From contig NZ_CP029562.1 of the NCBI RefSeq assembly GCF_004136315.1, forward strand, positions 3,557,501 to 3,621,500: a DNA stretch of 64,000 bases, read 5' to 3'. Of the stretch, positions 43,266 to 51,688 are shown one piece after another. The notes under the pieces are model-generated. The model was not told the DNA's origin and ran no database searches. It saw only the letters and a list, made by a program, of their open reading frames with translations. This DNA is from Mesorhizobium sp. Pch-S (GTDB lineage: Bacteria > Pseudomonadota > Alphaproteobacteria > Rhizobiales > Rhizobiaceae). Position numbers and translations under genes: made by a program. Within the stretch, counting starts at the first letter, position 1, and each line of letters starts with the position of its first letter.

Positions 43266-43735
43266 GGCCGCGGTTGTCGCCGCCAGGTGATGAATTCGTC
43301 AAGAACCACGGCTGCAGCTCCTACCGAAATGAAGACATCGGCCAGGTTGAAGATCGCGAAAGACCAGACCGGGGTGTGGAACAGGATGTAGTCGATGACA
43401 TGTCCGTAGACGGTGCGGTCGATGACATTGCCCAGCGCACCGCCGACAATCAGCGCGAAGCCGATGCGGGCGAGCACCTGGTTTGGTGGGGTTTTCAGAG
43501 CCAGATAGAGCACGAAGACGACCACTACCGCGGCAACGGCGATCAGGCCGGTGTCGCTCAGCGACGAAAACATCGAGAAGGCGATGCCGGTGTTGTAAGT
43601 GCGGAAAAGCGCCAGAAAGGGGACGAGGTCGATCTTCTCCTGAAAGGGCAGGCCGGTTTCGACCCATTGCTTGATCCATTGGTCGAGCGCGATGGCGACG
43701 ATGGTCAGCAGGGCATAGGGCGTCAGCGATTTCAG
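43262..43735 (-). CDS. lspA: Lipoprotein signal peptidase II, CTG start
   Basis: This 157-residue aspartic peptidase removes signal peptides from lipoproteins. Four hydrophobic helices are present, and the catalytic pair is Asp106 in GNVIDR and Asp133 in FNLADVF. The first 54 residues (KSLTPYALLTIVAIALDQWIK onward, with the conserved NTGIAFSMF) are needed for the fold, but the only start in the right place is CTG at 43735. GGAGG lies seven bases ahead of it, and the CTG overlaps the rlmB stop as CTGA. An internal ATG at 43573 would give a truncated, inactive protein. The CTG start is inferred; an error turning ATG or GTG into CTG is the alternative. Confidence 0.88.
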   Translation of the reverse strand: MKSLTPYALLTIVAIALDQWIKQWVETGLPFQEKIDLVPFLALFRTYNTGIAFSMFSSLSDTGLIAVAAVVVVFVLYLALKTPPNQVLARIGFALIVGGALGNVIDRTVYGHVIDYILFHTPVWSFAIFNLADVFISVGAAAVVLDEFITWRRQPRP

Positions 43736-44583
43736 GATCGGTCCTCCAGCGTCAGCGCGCCACGTCTAATCTCGAAAAGCATGACGCCGGTGGCGACTGC
43801 CAGGTTCAGTGAGTCCGCGCGTCCGGCTTGCGGGATGCGCAGCAGCCTGTCGCAGCTGGCGGCGAGATCGTCCGGCAAGCCCTGTTGCTCGTTGCCCATC
43901 AGGAGCAGCACCGGGCGGTTCGAAAAATCGACCGAGCGATAGTCGACAGCGCCCTTGAGATGCGTGCCGACCACAAGGCCGGGGAAGCCCTTGCGCCAAG
44001 ACAGGAAGGCATCCTGCGTTGCCCTGGCGACCGGCACGGCGAAGACCGACCCCATGGTGGCCCGTACGGTCTCAAGCGAGAACGGATCGGTGGTGTCGCC
44101 GATCAGGATGACGCCCTTGGCGCCGACAGCGTCGACGGTACGCAGTACCGTGCCTAGGTTGCCGGGATCGCGTACGCGGTCAAGCGCCACCCAGACATCG
44201 CCATTTTTCGGGCGGACGTCCTTCAGCGTCATGTATTTCTGCGAGAAGACACCCACCACCATCTGCGGATTCTCGCGACGGGTGATGGCGGACAGCACTT
44301 TTTCTGAAACCTCGAGCACCATGCCGCCTGCAGCGACGGTGCGGGCGGCGACCTTTTCGACAGCCTGGTTGCCGCGCCCAGCCTTGGCGAAGACCAGCGT
44401 CTTGATCTGCCAGCCGAGGTCGAGCGCATCGATGATCAGTTTCAGGCCTTCGGCCATGAACGCATTCTGGCTATCGCGGAATTTCTTCAGCGCCAGCGCC
44501 TTGATGTCTTTCACCAGCGGGTTGGCCAGGCTGGTGACCTCTTTGACCTGCCCGACGGCACGGCGGTTCTCATAGTCCGTCAT
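43732..44583 (-). CDS. TrmH/SpoU family RNA 2'-O-methyltransferase, RlmB-like
   Basis: This 283-residue enzyme methylates ribose in rRNA or tRNA. The N-terminal substrate-binding domain (about 10-110) starts EVTSLANPLVKDIKALALKKFRDSQNAFMAEG, and the SPOUT knot domain has the three family motifs: ALDRVRDPGNLGTVLRTVDA, LLMGNEQQGLPDD and RIPQAGRADSLNLAVATGVMLFE. I chose the ATG at 44583, which overlaps the upstream stop by four bases (ATGA). It is the middle gene of a three-gene operon with a methyltransferase before it and lspA after it. The exact site of methylation is not known. Confidence 0.9.
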   Translation of the reverse strand: MTDYENRRAVGQVKEVTSLANPLVKDIKALALKKFRDSQNAFMAEGLKLIIDALDLGWQIKTLVFAKAGRGNQAVEKVAARTVAAGGMVLEVSEKVLSAITRRENPQMVVGVFSQKYMTLKDVRPKNGDVWVALDRVRDPGNLGTVLRTVDAVGAKGVILIGDTTDPFSLETVRATMGSVFAVPVARATQDAFLSWRKGFPGLVVGTHLKGAVDYRSVDFSNRPVLLLMGNEQQGLPDDLAASCDRLLRIPQAGRADSLNLAVATGVMLFEIRRGALTLEDRS

Positions 44584-45800
44584 TTTGCCACCCAACGCGA
44601 GAAAAGGGAGGTGGAAAGCGCGCGTCCGGCGGACTGCTCACGGATGATCAGTTCGCCTGATTCCACACGTCCGCCCATGCCGGCGAAGGTATCGCGCATC
44701 AGGGCATGGGTTGCGAAGAAGGAAGAGCGGATCGAATAGGCAGTCAGGACCACGGCCAGTGGCTTCGGCGTCAGGATCGAGCGGCAGATGTCGGTGAGCG
44801 CAGGCAGGTGCTCGAACAATTGCCAGACCTCGCCTTTTGGTCCTCGGCCATAAGCCGGCGGATCGAACAGGATGATATCGTAGCGGCTGCCGCGGCGCTC
44901 TTCGCGCTCTGCGAACTTCATCGCATCCTCGACGATCCAGCGGATCGGCTTGTTGCCGAGGCCTGCCATCTCCTGGTTTTCGCGCGCCCAGCCGATGGCT
45001 TTCTTGGATGCATCGACATGGGTGACTTCGGCGCCGGCGCGCGCCGCCACCAGCGAGGCGAGCCCCGTATAGCCGAACAGGTTCAATACCTTGACTGGTC
45101 GCCTGGTGCTCTCGATCAGGCCGGCCATATGGTCCCAGTGCGAGGCCTGTTCGGGAAAGACGCCGACATGGCGGAAAGACGTGAAGCGGCCGAGATAGTC
45201 GATGCCGTCATGTTTCATCGGCCAGGTTTCGCCAAGCGGCTGGCGCGGGAACCGCCAGCGGCCCATGCCTTCCTCGTCAGTGTCGCCGGTGAAGATGGCG
45301 TCGACCCGATCCCAGTCCTTGGCCGGCAGTGCCGGCTGCCAGATCGCCTGGCCTTCCGGGCGCACGATGCGATAGGGGCCGTATTGCTCCAGTTTCTGGC
45401 CGTTGCCGCTGTCCAGCAGCGCATAATCGGCATTGGGCGCGACTTCGAGGATCAGCGGCAATTTTTCAGCCGGAAGAACGCCTTCGCGGCGGGTCAGCAC
45501 ACGCTGCCCGGTTTCGGCCTTGGTTTCGGGATGGGTTTCGTTTTTTTGTTCGACCGGCCGTGGTGCCCGGTTTTCCTGGCGCTCGGCTTTCGGCTCGGGG
45601 CGAAGTGCCTGCTTCTGCCCCTGCTGTCGCTCGGGCTTGCGTTCCGGACGCTTGTCGCGGCGGTCGTCCTGCGCGCGCGGCGGCTGGGTGCCGCTGTCTC
45701 GGCGGCCTGATTTGTCCCGGCGTTTGTCGCGCGTGAATTTCAAGAAGGAGGCTCCGCGTTTCGCGCTGCTTTTGGCATAGGGGCCGAAACCGTGCAACAT
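44580..45800 (-). CDS. Class I SAM-dependent rRNA methyltransferase, RlmI-like
   Basis: This 406-residue protein has a very basic, low-complexity N-terminal region (about 1-100, rich in Arg, Lys, Asp and Gln), probably RNA-binding and disordered. A domain related to RlmI/RlmK follows. The SAM site is NLFGYTGLASLVAARAGAEVTHVD near 240, and the catalytic motif is FDPPAYGRGPKGE near 320. Members methylate cytosine C5 or guanine in 23S rRNA. The start is uncertain: 45800 is the first ATG, but a TTG about 20 codons later follows GGAG. It is the first gene of the operon with rlmB-like and lspA genes and is divergent to a WYL regulator. Confidence 0.87.
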   Translation of the reverse strand: MLHGFGPYAKSSAKRGASFLKFTRDKRRDKSGRRDSGTQPPRAQDDRRDKRPERKPERQQGQKQALRPEPKAERQENRAPRPVEQKNETHPETKAETGQRVLTRREGVLPAEKLPLILEVAPNADYALLDSGNGQKLEQYGPYRIVRPEGQAIWQPALPAKDWDRVDAIFTGDTDEEGMGRWRFPRQPLGETWPMKHDGIDYLGRFTSFRHVGVFPEQASHWDHMAGLIESTRRPVKVLNLFGYTGLASLVAARAGAEVTHVDASKKAIGWARENQEMAGLGNKPIRWIVEDAMKFAEREERRGSRYDIILFDPPAYGRGPKGEVWQLFEHLPALTDICRSILTPKPLAVVLTAYSIRSSFFATHALMRDTFAGMGGRVESGELIIREQSAGRALSTSLFSRWVAK

Positions 45801-45893
45801 GAAGGGCCGGTCGCGCGACGGAGGCAGGAATACTTCAAGCGGAAAGCTGACAATTCGAAGGCACGAGAACGGCCTGCGCTGTATAAGGTCACA

Positions 45894-46582
45894 ATGTCGC
45901 GCTCCGAACGCCTGCTCGATCTCGTCCAGACCTTGCGTCGCTACCGGCTGCCGGTGAGCGGGCAGACCCTGGCCGAAGAACTCGGCATATGATCCGCACG
46001 CTTTATCGCGACATCGCCACGCTGCAGGGCCAGGGTGCGCCGATCGAGGGCGAGGCGGGGCTGGGTTATGTGCTGAAGCCTGGTTTCATGCTGCCGCCGT
46101 TGATGTTCACCGACGAGGAGATCGAGGCGATCGTGCTCGGTTCACGCTGGGTGGCCAAGCAGCCGGATAACCGGCTGGCCAGGGCGGCGGCCGATGCGCT
46201 TGCCAAGATCGCTGCCGTGCTGCCTGAAGATCTGCGCGAGGATCTCGATGCGTCGGCGCTCCTGGTCGGTCCACGCATGGGGGCAAGCGAAGGCATCGAC
46301 CTTGCGGCCGTGCGCCAGGCGATCCGCGACGAACGGAAACTCGCCATTACCTACAGCGATGCCGGTGGTGCCGGCAGTGAGCGCATCGTGTGGCCTTTTG
46401 CACTCGGCTTTTTCGACAAGGTGCGGGTGATGGTGGCCTGGTGCGAGATGCGGCAGGATTTCCGGCATTTCCGCACCGACAGGATCGCGACGCTCGACGC
46501 GACCGGCCAGCGTTATCCCAAGCGGCGGCAGTCCCTGCTCAAGCAGTGGCGGGCGACATTGCCGGACGCGTCGCAACGCTGA
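45894..46582 (+). pseudogene. YafY-type HTH/WYL transcriptional regulator, frameshifted
   Basis: The first 32 codons (from the ATG at 45894) encode the helix-turn-helix start SRSERLLDLVQTLRRYRLPVSGQTLAEELGI. They end at TGA (45990-45992), while the rest of the gene continues in the next frame with RTLYRDIATLQGQGAPIEGEAGLGYVL and the WYL part, whose segment VWPFALGFFDKVRVMVAWCE is complete. One missing base between 45987 and 45992 explains it. The break falls inside the DNA-binding motif, so the fragment starting at 45989 alone would lack the first helices. It is either a young pseudogene or a sequence error. An ATG (ATGA overlap) could re-start the second part. Confidence 0.78.
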
Positions 46583-46651
46583 CTTACTGCTGCCAGAATC
46601 TGACAGTGGCTTCGACTACAGTCTCTCCACTCACAACACCGGAGAGCCATC

Positions 46652-47038
46652 ATGCAAAGCCCCAACTTCGTCATTCTGTTTGTCGACCAGCCGCAGGTCA
46701 GCGGTGTGTTCTATCAGGCGCTTTTCAACCGCACGCCTGTCGAATCGTCACCAACCTTCGTGCTGTTCGTGCTCGACAACGGCTTCAAGCTCGGCCTGTG
46801 GTCGCGCCATACGGCGCTGCCTGCTCCTGCCGCTGCCGGCGGAGGCTCCGAGATCGTTTTCCAGCTGGACGCCCCTGAAGCCGTTGATGCGACGCACGCC
46901 GATTGGGCTGGCCGCGGTCTTTCCATCCTGCAGACGCCGACGGACCTGGATTTCGGTCGCACCTTCGTGGCTCTCGATCCCGACCAGCACAGGCTGCGTG
47001 TCTACTGGCTGAATGACGCAGAAAACGCTCAGCCATGA
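46652..47038 (+). CDS. VOC family (glyoxalase/bleomycin resistance-like) protein
   Basis: This 128-residue protein has the two beta-alpha-beta-beta-beta modules of the VOC fold. Its segments are [20 protein letters not shown] at the start, [17 protein letters not shown] for the first sheet, and the C-terminal [20 protein letters not shown], a conserved VOC end. Metal-ligand positions cannot be assigned with confidence. The substrate is unknown; relatives range from dioxygenases to antibiotic-binding proteins. The ATG has GGAGAGCC ahead. Its stop overlaps the start of the EVE gene by four bases. Confidence 0.9.
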   Translation: MQSPNFVILFVDQPQVSGVFYQALFNRTPVESSPTFVLFVLDNGFKLGLWSRHTALPAPAAAGGGSEIVFQLDAPEAVDATHADWAGRGLSILQTPTDLDFGRTFVALDPDQHRLRVYWLNDAENAQP

Positions 47039-47478
47039 CGCGGTACTGGCTCACTGTGGCCTCGGCCGCGCATGTCAGGCGCGGTCGGGCCGAAGGTTTC
47101 ATGCAGGTGAACCACGGCAAGGCTGCCCCTCTGCGCCGCATCAAACCGGGCGATGGCGTCGTCTACTATTCACCGAGCACCGTGCTCGGTGAAAAGGACG
47201 GCCTGCGTTCCTTCACCGCCATTGGCCAGGTCCGGATTGGCGAACCTTACCAGGGCGACATGGGCGAAGGCTTTCGGCCGTTCCGGCGAGACGTGGCCTG
47301 GCAACCATCGCATGAGACGCCGATCACGCCGCTGCTCGACCGGCTGGAGCTGACCGCCGGAAAGTCCAATTGGGGCTATCAGCTGCGGTTCGGGCTGGTC
47401 GAACTGACCGAACTCGATTTTCAACGGATCGCCGAGGCGATGGGCGTTTCCGCGAGCAATGATCAAGGCACCAAGTGA
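47035..47478 (+). CDS. EVE domain-containing protein (UPF0310)
   Basis: This 147-residue PUA-like protein starts [45 protein letters not shown], the canonical beginning of the EVE family. The segment [13 protein letters not shown] and the later [10 protein letters not shown] also match. EVE domains bind modified bases in DNA or RNA, and some are parts of restriction systems, but a stand-alone EVE like this one is common in housekeeping contexts. It is coupled to the VOC gene upstream by a four-base overlap. No nuclease or methylase is adjacent, so a defence role is not supported. Confidence 0.92.
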   Translation: MTRYWLTVASAAHVRRGRAEGFMQVNHGKAAPLRRIKPGDGVVYYSPSTVLGEKDGLRSFTAIGQVRIGEPYQGDMGEGFRPFRRDVAWQPSHETPITPLLDRLELTAGKSNWGYQLRFGLVELTELDFQRIAEAMGVSASNDQGTK

Positions 47479-47496
47479 GCCTGCCTGGCGAGTGGA

Positions 47497-47742
47497 TCAC
47501 TCGACCAGGATACGGGCCTCGCGAGCGGCTTCGACGAAGGCTTCCCTTGCCGTGTCGCCCGTGGCGTTGCCATTGATGACGGCCTGCGAGGCGCGCTTGG
47601 CATCGAGATGTTTGCGCGTGCCTGCATCCGGCCAGTGGTTGGTCAGCAGGTCGATCGCCTGCCTTGCGTTTGAAATATGGCGAATGTCGCCCAGTATGCC
47701 GGTGGCTACCGGCACGACTTTCGAAAACCAGCCTTCGTTCAT
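47497..47742 (-). CDS. DUF982 domain-containing protein, second copy
   Basis: This 81-residue protein is DUF982: the start WFSKVVPVATGILGDIRHISNARQAIDLLTNHWPDAG has the conserved strand, turn and Trp-Pro, and the helix ASQAVINGNATGDTAREAFVEAAREARILVE closes it. It is clearer in its motifs than the copy at 17066-17371. The family occurs in many copies in Mesorhizobium-like genomes and has no known function. It is convergent with the EVE gene and 95 bases upstream of the end of the next minus-strand gene. Confidence 0.9.
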   Translation of the reverse strand: MNEGWFSKVVPVATGILGDIRHISNARQAIDLLTNHWPDAGTRKHLDAKRASQAVINGNATGDTAREAFVEAAREARILVE

Positions 47743-47837
47743 GGCTTCGGTCCTTGGCTATTGCTGCGGGCAACAAACGCGCAGCTCGACAACCGGTTTC
47801 CCGAAAACGAAGGTGATAACCGAAGCGTGAACGTCGG

Positions 47838-48803
47838 TCAGGATTTCAAGGCTTTGTAGACGGCGATGCCCGCTGCAAGATCCTCGAGTGCCGCGCCAAC
47901 CGACTTGAACAGCGTGACTTCTTCTGCGCTTTCGCGCCCTCGCTTCTGGCCCCGCGCCAATTCGTGCAGGTCGGCGATGATGGCTTCGTGGCTAAGCGCG
48001 CCGGAGGCGAGTGGCTGGACGATGTCGCCGGCCTCCTTGGTGGCACCAGCACGGGTGTCGACATAGACGCGGGCACGGGTAATGGCCGCATCGTCGGCCT
48101 CGCGCATGGTCGGCGTGAAGCCACCGACGAGGTCTATATGGGCACCCGGCTTGACGCGAGCGCCCCTGACCAACGGTTCGTTGGAAATGGTCGCGGAGGA
48201 AACGATGTCTGCCTCGGCAAGCTCAGCCTCGAGGTCGGTCGCGGCTTCCGCCGGCAAGCCCTCCGCGCGGAGATCGGCCGCAACTTTTTCGGCGTTGGCC
48301 AGCGTGCGGTTCCAGATGCGGATCGACGTGATCGGCCTGACCGCCGAATGTGCCTTGGCCAGGAATGGCGACAGTGCGCCGGCACCGATTACCAGCAGTC
48401 GGGATGCATCCTCGCGCGCGAGATAGGAGGCGGCGAGCGCCGAAGCGCAGGCGGTGCGCCATTGCGTCAGCCGCTGGCCGTCGATCAACGCCTGTGGTTC
48501 GCCGGTCTTGCCGTCAAGAAGCAGATAGAGTCCCATCACCGCGGGTTTGGCAATTGCATTGTTGTCGGGTGAAACCGTGACGATCTTGACGCCGATGTGG
48601 CCATCCCTGGAAGTGCCCGCGGCATTGAGGTCGGTCCAGGCCGGCATCAGCAGCAAAGTGGAAGCAGCACCGTCAGGCCGTTCGACCGTATGGTGATGGC
48701 GTACCGGCTGCACAGCGCCGTCGTGGAAGGCGGTGCGGAGCGTCTCGACCAGGCCGGAGAACGTCAGCGCGCGATCGACCTCGGCGGCCGAAATGGTCAG
48801 CAT
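47838..48803 (-). CDS. Ornithine cyclodeaminase / mu-crystallin family protein
   Basis: This 321-residue protein is an NAD(P)-dependent enzyme of the ornithine cyclodeaminase/mu-crystallin fold. The Rossmann motif LLVIGAGALSPFLAKAH is at about 135-151, and the substrate-region segments HHTVERPDGAASTLLLMPAW and HIGVKIVTVSPDN are conserved. Relatives include ornithine cyclodeaminase, alanine dehydrogenase and pyrroline-2-carboxylate reductase. The motif GGFTPTMREAD and the N-terminal Arg fit a ketimine reductase role equally well. ATG at 48803 follows GGGAGACACTTCC. The substrate is not known. Confidence 0.88.
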   Translation of the reverse strand: MLTISAAEVDRALTFSGLVETLRTAFHDGAVQPVRHHHTVERPDGAASTLLLMPAWTDLNAAGTSRDGHIGVKIVTVSPDNNAIAKPAVMGLYLLLDGKTGEPQALIDGQRLTQWRTACASALAASYLAREDASRLLVIGAGALSPFLAKAHSAVRPITSIRIWNRTLANAEKVAADLRAEGLPAEAATDLEAELAEADIVSSATISNEPLVRGARVKPGAHIDLVGGFTPTMREADDAAITRARVYVDTRAGATKEAGDIVQPLASGALSHEAIIADLHELARGQKRGRESAEEVTLFKSVGAALEDLAAGIAVYKALKS

Positions 48804-48839
48804 GGAAGTGTCTCCCGTTCGATCTTATTGATTCTGTCG

Positions 48840-48882
48840 CACGATCTTTTCCGAAAAGTCTGCAACTTTTCGGATCATGCTC
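48840..48882. repeat. Intergenic palindrome, class C
   Basis: CACGATCTTTTCCGAAAAG and CTTTTCGGATCATGCTC form an imperfect inverted repeat between the cyclodeaminase-like gene and lapA. It is the same class as at 56225-56268. Confidence 0.75.
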
Positions 48883-48895
48883 CGTGAAGCGCCGA

Positions 48896-49228
48896 TCAGC
48901 TGGTCGGCTTGGGCAGAGCCGGCCCCTGGCCAGCGGAAGGCGCGCGCGCGATCGCCTGGCGCAGGTTCTCTGCTTCGACCCCGCGCTGGCGTGCGAGCTT
49001 GCGATAGCGACCCTGGCGCATCCACGTGGCAAAGGAGCCGACGAGGATGCCCACGGCCAATGCCAGGAACAGCATGACGAACAGCGGCAGAGTGAGCGTC
49101 AGCGCCGGGTTGCCCGGGTTGAACGGGTCAAGTGTGAAGGCAACCAGTTCGCGGTTCGCCACAGCCAGCGCAATCAGCACGATGGCCAGGGGAACGAAGA
49201 TGACGATGACAGCGAAGCGGTTGAACAT
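48896..49228 (-). CDS. LapA domain-containing membrane protein
   Basis: This 110-residue protein has two membrane helices at about 7-25 and 47-70. The N-terminal MFNRFAVIVIFVPLAIVLIALAVANRELVAFTLDPFN fits the LPS assembly protein A domain, with the second helix ending GILVGSFATWMRQGRYR. A basic cytoplasmic tail with a coiled-coil-like segment follows. In E. coli LapA works with LapB to control LpxC and LPS amount. ATG at 49228 follows GGGAGACGCC. Its constant neighbour ihfB is upstream on the minus strand, as in most rhizobia. Confidence 0.9.
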   Translation of the reverse strand: MFNRFAVIVIFVPLAIVLIALAVANRELVAFTLDPFNPGNPALTLTLPLFVMLFLALAVGILVGSFATWMRQGRYRKLARQRGVEAENLRQAIARAPSAGQGPALPKPTS

Positions 49229-49300
49229 GGCGTCTCCCGTCGGAAGGCTGGTTGCGGCCATCCGAGGCTGGAATGGCGGCTGAGGCGATTTCAGATCACC

Positions 49301-49585
49301 TTACTTGTCGCCGTTCAGCCTTTCGCGCAGCTCCTTGCCGGTCTTGAAGAACGGCACCCATTTTTCTTCGACCTCGACCGACTCTCCGGTGCGCGGGTTG
49401 CGGCCGGTGCGGGCAGGGCGATTCTTGACCGAGAAAGCGCCGAAGCCGCGAAGCTCGACGCGATTGCCCTCTGCGAGCGCGTCGGTGATTTCGTCGAAGA
49501 CCGCGCCGACGATGTTTTCGACATCGCGCAGGAACAGATGCGGATTGCGGGTGGCGATGATTTGGACGAGTTCGGACTTGATCAT
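49301..49585 (-). CDS. ihfB: Integration host factor subunit beta
   Basis: This 94-residue DNA-bending protein has the HU/IHF fold: an N-terminal helix pair ([37 protein letters not shown]) and then the beta arm with [23 protein letters not shown], whose Pro intercalates DNA. The segment RNPRTGE and the IHF-type start SELVQ rather than NKAEL mark it as the beta subunit of IHF. It pairs with IHF-alpha from another locus. It is downstream of sppA and upstream of lapA in the same direction, probably one operon. Confidence 0.95.
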   Translation of the reverse strand: MIKSELVQIIATRNPHLFLRDVENIVGAVFDEITDALAEGNRVELRGFGAFSVKNRPARTGRNPRTGESVEVEEKWVPFFKTGKELRERLNGDK

Positions 49586-49666
49586 GCGGACGGTCCCCGT
49601 AAAGGCGCGGCGGCCAATTTTATGCGGATGATTTTATTCGCTTTTTGACTTATGCCCCACGCCAGA

Positions 49667-50617
49667 TCAAGGGTGCCAGACCGAGACGAGACCGTCAAGG
49701 AACAAGCGGTCGGCGCCGATCTGGCGCAACACCTCTTCGCTCTCCACCGGCAGGCCGAGCGCGCGGCCGATCTGACGGACCATCGCGTTGGGAAGAAAGA
49801 GGCTGCCGCGCTCCGTGCTCTTCCACTCGACGACCTTCAGTTTTTCGTCGACACCCTTGGTGCCGAGCCACTTCACGGCCTCCTGTTCGCCGCCCAGCGC
49901 GTCGATCAGCTTGTTGGCGACAGCCTGGCGGCCGGTGAAGATCGAGCCGTCGGCAAGCGCCAGTGCCTGTGGCCTCGGCAGCTTGCGCCGTTCGGCGACG
50001 ATGTCAACGAACCAGTCATAGCTGTCCATGATCAGCTTGCGCACCATGGCACGCGCTTCCTCGGTGGTCGGCGCGAACGGCGAAGGCGATGCCTTGAGCG
50101 GCGAGGATTTCACCTCCTCGAGCTTGACGCCGATCTTGTCCATCAAGCCGGTCACGTCGGGATACTGGATCAGCACGCCGATCGAGCCGACGATCGAGGT
50201 CTGGTGTGCGACGATGTAGTCCGAAGCACTGGCGATCATGTAGCCGGCGGATGCCGCCAGCGTGCCGACTTCGGTCACGACCGGCTTTTCGGCGGCAAGC
50301 TTGCGTACGGCATCGTAGATGGTCTCGCCGCCCACGGTGGTGCCGCCTGGCGAATTGACCAACAGAATCACGCCCTTGACATGCGACGCCTTGCGCACCG
50401 CCTCGATGCGGCGGATCAGTTCGTCGTCCTGGGTGATGGTGCCTTCGATCTTGATCTTGGCGATGTGATCGACGCCGGTGCTCTCGCCGCCGCGGTAATA
50501 CCAGGCGGACAGGGTGGCCAGTCCGATCAGCAGCACGGCGATGGCAGCGACGCGCCAGAAGGTCAGCTTGCGCCGCAGGCGGCGTCGGTCGATCAGGTCG
50601 TCGGCTCTCAGGGTCAT
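49667..50617 (-). CDS. sppA: Signal peptide peptidase SppA, short form
   Basis: This 316-residue serine-lysine membrane peptidase cleaves leftover signal peptides. One signal-anchor helix is at about 26-44 (VAAIAVLLIGLATLSAWYY). The catalytic domain has VILLVNSPGGTTVGGETIYDA, the nucleophile Ser in GTLAASAGYMIA and the general-base Lys in the segment KSSPLKAS. It is the short (36K) type with a single S49 domain. I chose the ATG at 50617, with TGAGG ahead. It heads the minus-strand set sppA-ihfB-lapA. Confidence 0.95.
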   Translation of the reverse strand: MTLRADDLIDRRRLRRKLTFWRVAAIAVLLIGLATLSAWYYRGGESTGVDHIAKIKIEGTITQDDELIRRIEAVRKASHVKGVILLVNSPGGTTVGGETIYDAVRKLAAEKPVVTEVGTLAASAGYMIASASDYIVAHQTSIVGSIGVLIQYPDVTGLMDKIGVKLEEVKSSPLKASPSPFAPTTEEARAMVRKLIMDSYDWFVDIVAERRKLPRPQALALADGSIFTGRQAVANKLIDALGGEQEAVKWLGTKGVDEKLKVVEWKSTERGSLFLPNAMVRQIGRALGLPVESEEVLRQIGADRLFLDGLVSVWHP

Positions 50618-50965
50618 GTCAGCCTCAGTTTCGGGGGCACGCAAGCAGACGCTTTTAATGCAACCGCCAATTCAGGGCTACCGCTTTCGGGCCAGTGGGG
50701 CGTGCGGCATCGTTGCCGCAAGCATTCCGGACCTCCGGATCAACTCTTCATTAGCGATCTGGCAATACTGGGCAGCGTGATAGTCGAAATGTAGGCATGG
50801 CGGTGAAAAAGGCGTCATGCTAGTCTTGACGGATCCCCTGGCGATTTTTCTCCGCTGCAGGGGTAAGTCATATTTTTGCGATTTTTCTTCGCATGCGCTT
50901 GCTTGGGCGCAAACCGGCACCAAATAAGGCGCGGGTTCGGCGGGCAAAAGGACCAGAAGGTTTAC
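50618..50965. other. Divergent intergenic region between sppA and lptC
   Basis: About 350 bases separate sppA and the LPS export genes. A CTTGAC at 50826 has no good -10 word after it. A better candidate for lptC is CTTGCT (50898) with CAAATA (50921) at a 17-base spacing; the same -10 word followed by AAGG occurs upstream of the candidate small RNA. I see no gene here. Confidence 0.5.
50898..50926 (+). promoter_or_regulatory. Candidate promoter of lptC
   Basis: CTTGCT and CAAATA are separated by 17 bases, about 40 bases upstream of the lptC start. The -10 region CAAATAAGG is shared with the candidate small RNA promoter at 12918. This is a pattern call only. Confidence 0.4.
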
Positions 50966-51688
50966 ATGTTGGCACGAACGACCGACCCGGAAGGTAAGGA
51001 CGAGGTTATTGTCGCGCCGAAACGCGGCGAGCTTCCGTCCGAACGTGCGGTTGCCTTCGACAGCGCACAGCGCCATTCGCGCCGCGTTCGTATCCTCAAA
51101 CTGGCCTTGCCGGTCATCGCTGGCATCATCGCGATCGCCTTTCCGGTCTATTCCTATCTGAAAACCCCGCCTGCAGCCCCCGTCCAGGCTGATGGCAGCG
51201 CGTTCTCCAATGGCAAGCTGGTGATGGCCAACCCCAAGCTCGAGGGTTTCACCAAACAGAATCTGCCTTATTCGATGAAGGCGCTGCGGGCGATTCAGGA
51301 CGTCGCCAAGGAAAGCATCATCGGCCTCGAGGGCATCGATGCCAAGCTGCCGCTCGACAAGGATACGTCGGCGGTGGTCGGCGCAGCCAAGGGGGTCTAC
51401 AACCGCGATGCCAACACGCTGGAGTTGGCCAACGACATCACCATGACCACCACCAGTGGAATGGTGGTGAAGATGAAATCGGCCTTCCTTGATATGGCGA
51501 AAGGCAATATGAAGACGAACGACCCGGTCGACATCGTCACGCGCGGCTCGCATATCCAATCCGACTCCATGTCGGTGGAAGACAGCGGCAAGGTGCTGGT
51601 TTTCGAGAAGCGGGTTCGAGTCAACCTGGAGCCTGGCGTTCTGAAGACGACCAGCGACAAGAGCGGAGAGCCGAATGCGGCCCAATAA
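50966..51688 (+). CDS. lptC: LPS export ABC transporter periplasmic protein LptC
   Basis: This 240-residue bitopic protein joins the inner-membrane LptBFG complex to the periplasmic bridge. One membrane helix lies at about 39-58 (ILKLALPVIAGIIAIAFPVYSYL). The rest is a beta-jellyroll with segments VMANPKLEGFTKQNLPYSMKALRA and ANDITMTTTSGMVVKMKSAFLDM. The ATG at 50966 has AGAAGG at a good spacing; an open frame upstream is not needed. It overlaps lptA by 14 bases. It is longer than E. coli LptC at the N-terminus, as is usual in rhizobia. Confidence 0.93.
   Translation: MLARTTDPEGKDEVIVAPKRGELPSERAVAFDSAQRHSRRVRILKLALPVIAGIIAIAFPVYSYLKTPPAAPVQADGSAFSNGKLVMANPKLEGFTKQNLPYSMKALRAIQDVAKESIIGLEGIDAKLPLDKDTSAVVGAAKGVYNRDANTLELANDITMTTTSGMVVKMKSAFLDMAKGNMKTNDPVDIVTRGSHIQSDSMSVEDSGKVLVFEKRVRVNLEPGVLKTTSDKSGEPNAAQ

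Noticed and set aside
45989-46582. Programmed ribosomal frameshift in the WYL regulator
   Set aside because: No slippery heptamer or downstream pseudoknot is visible at the junction, and the family is normally encoded in one frame. A deletion or a sequencing error is simpler.
47035-47478. EVE-domain gene as part of a defence system
   Set aside because: It overlaps a VOC gene and has no restriction, methylase or nuclease neighbour, so a housekeeping role is more likely.
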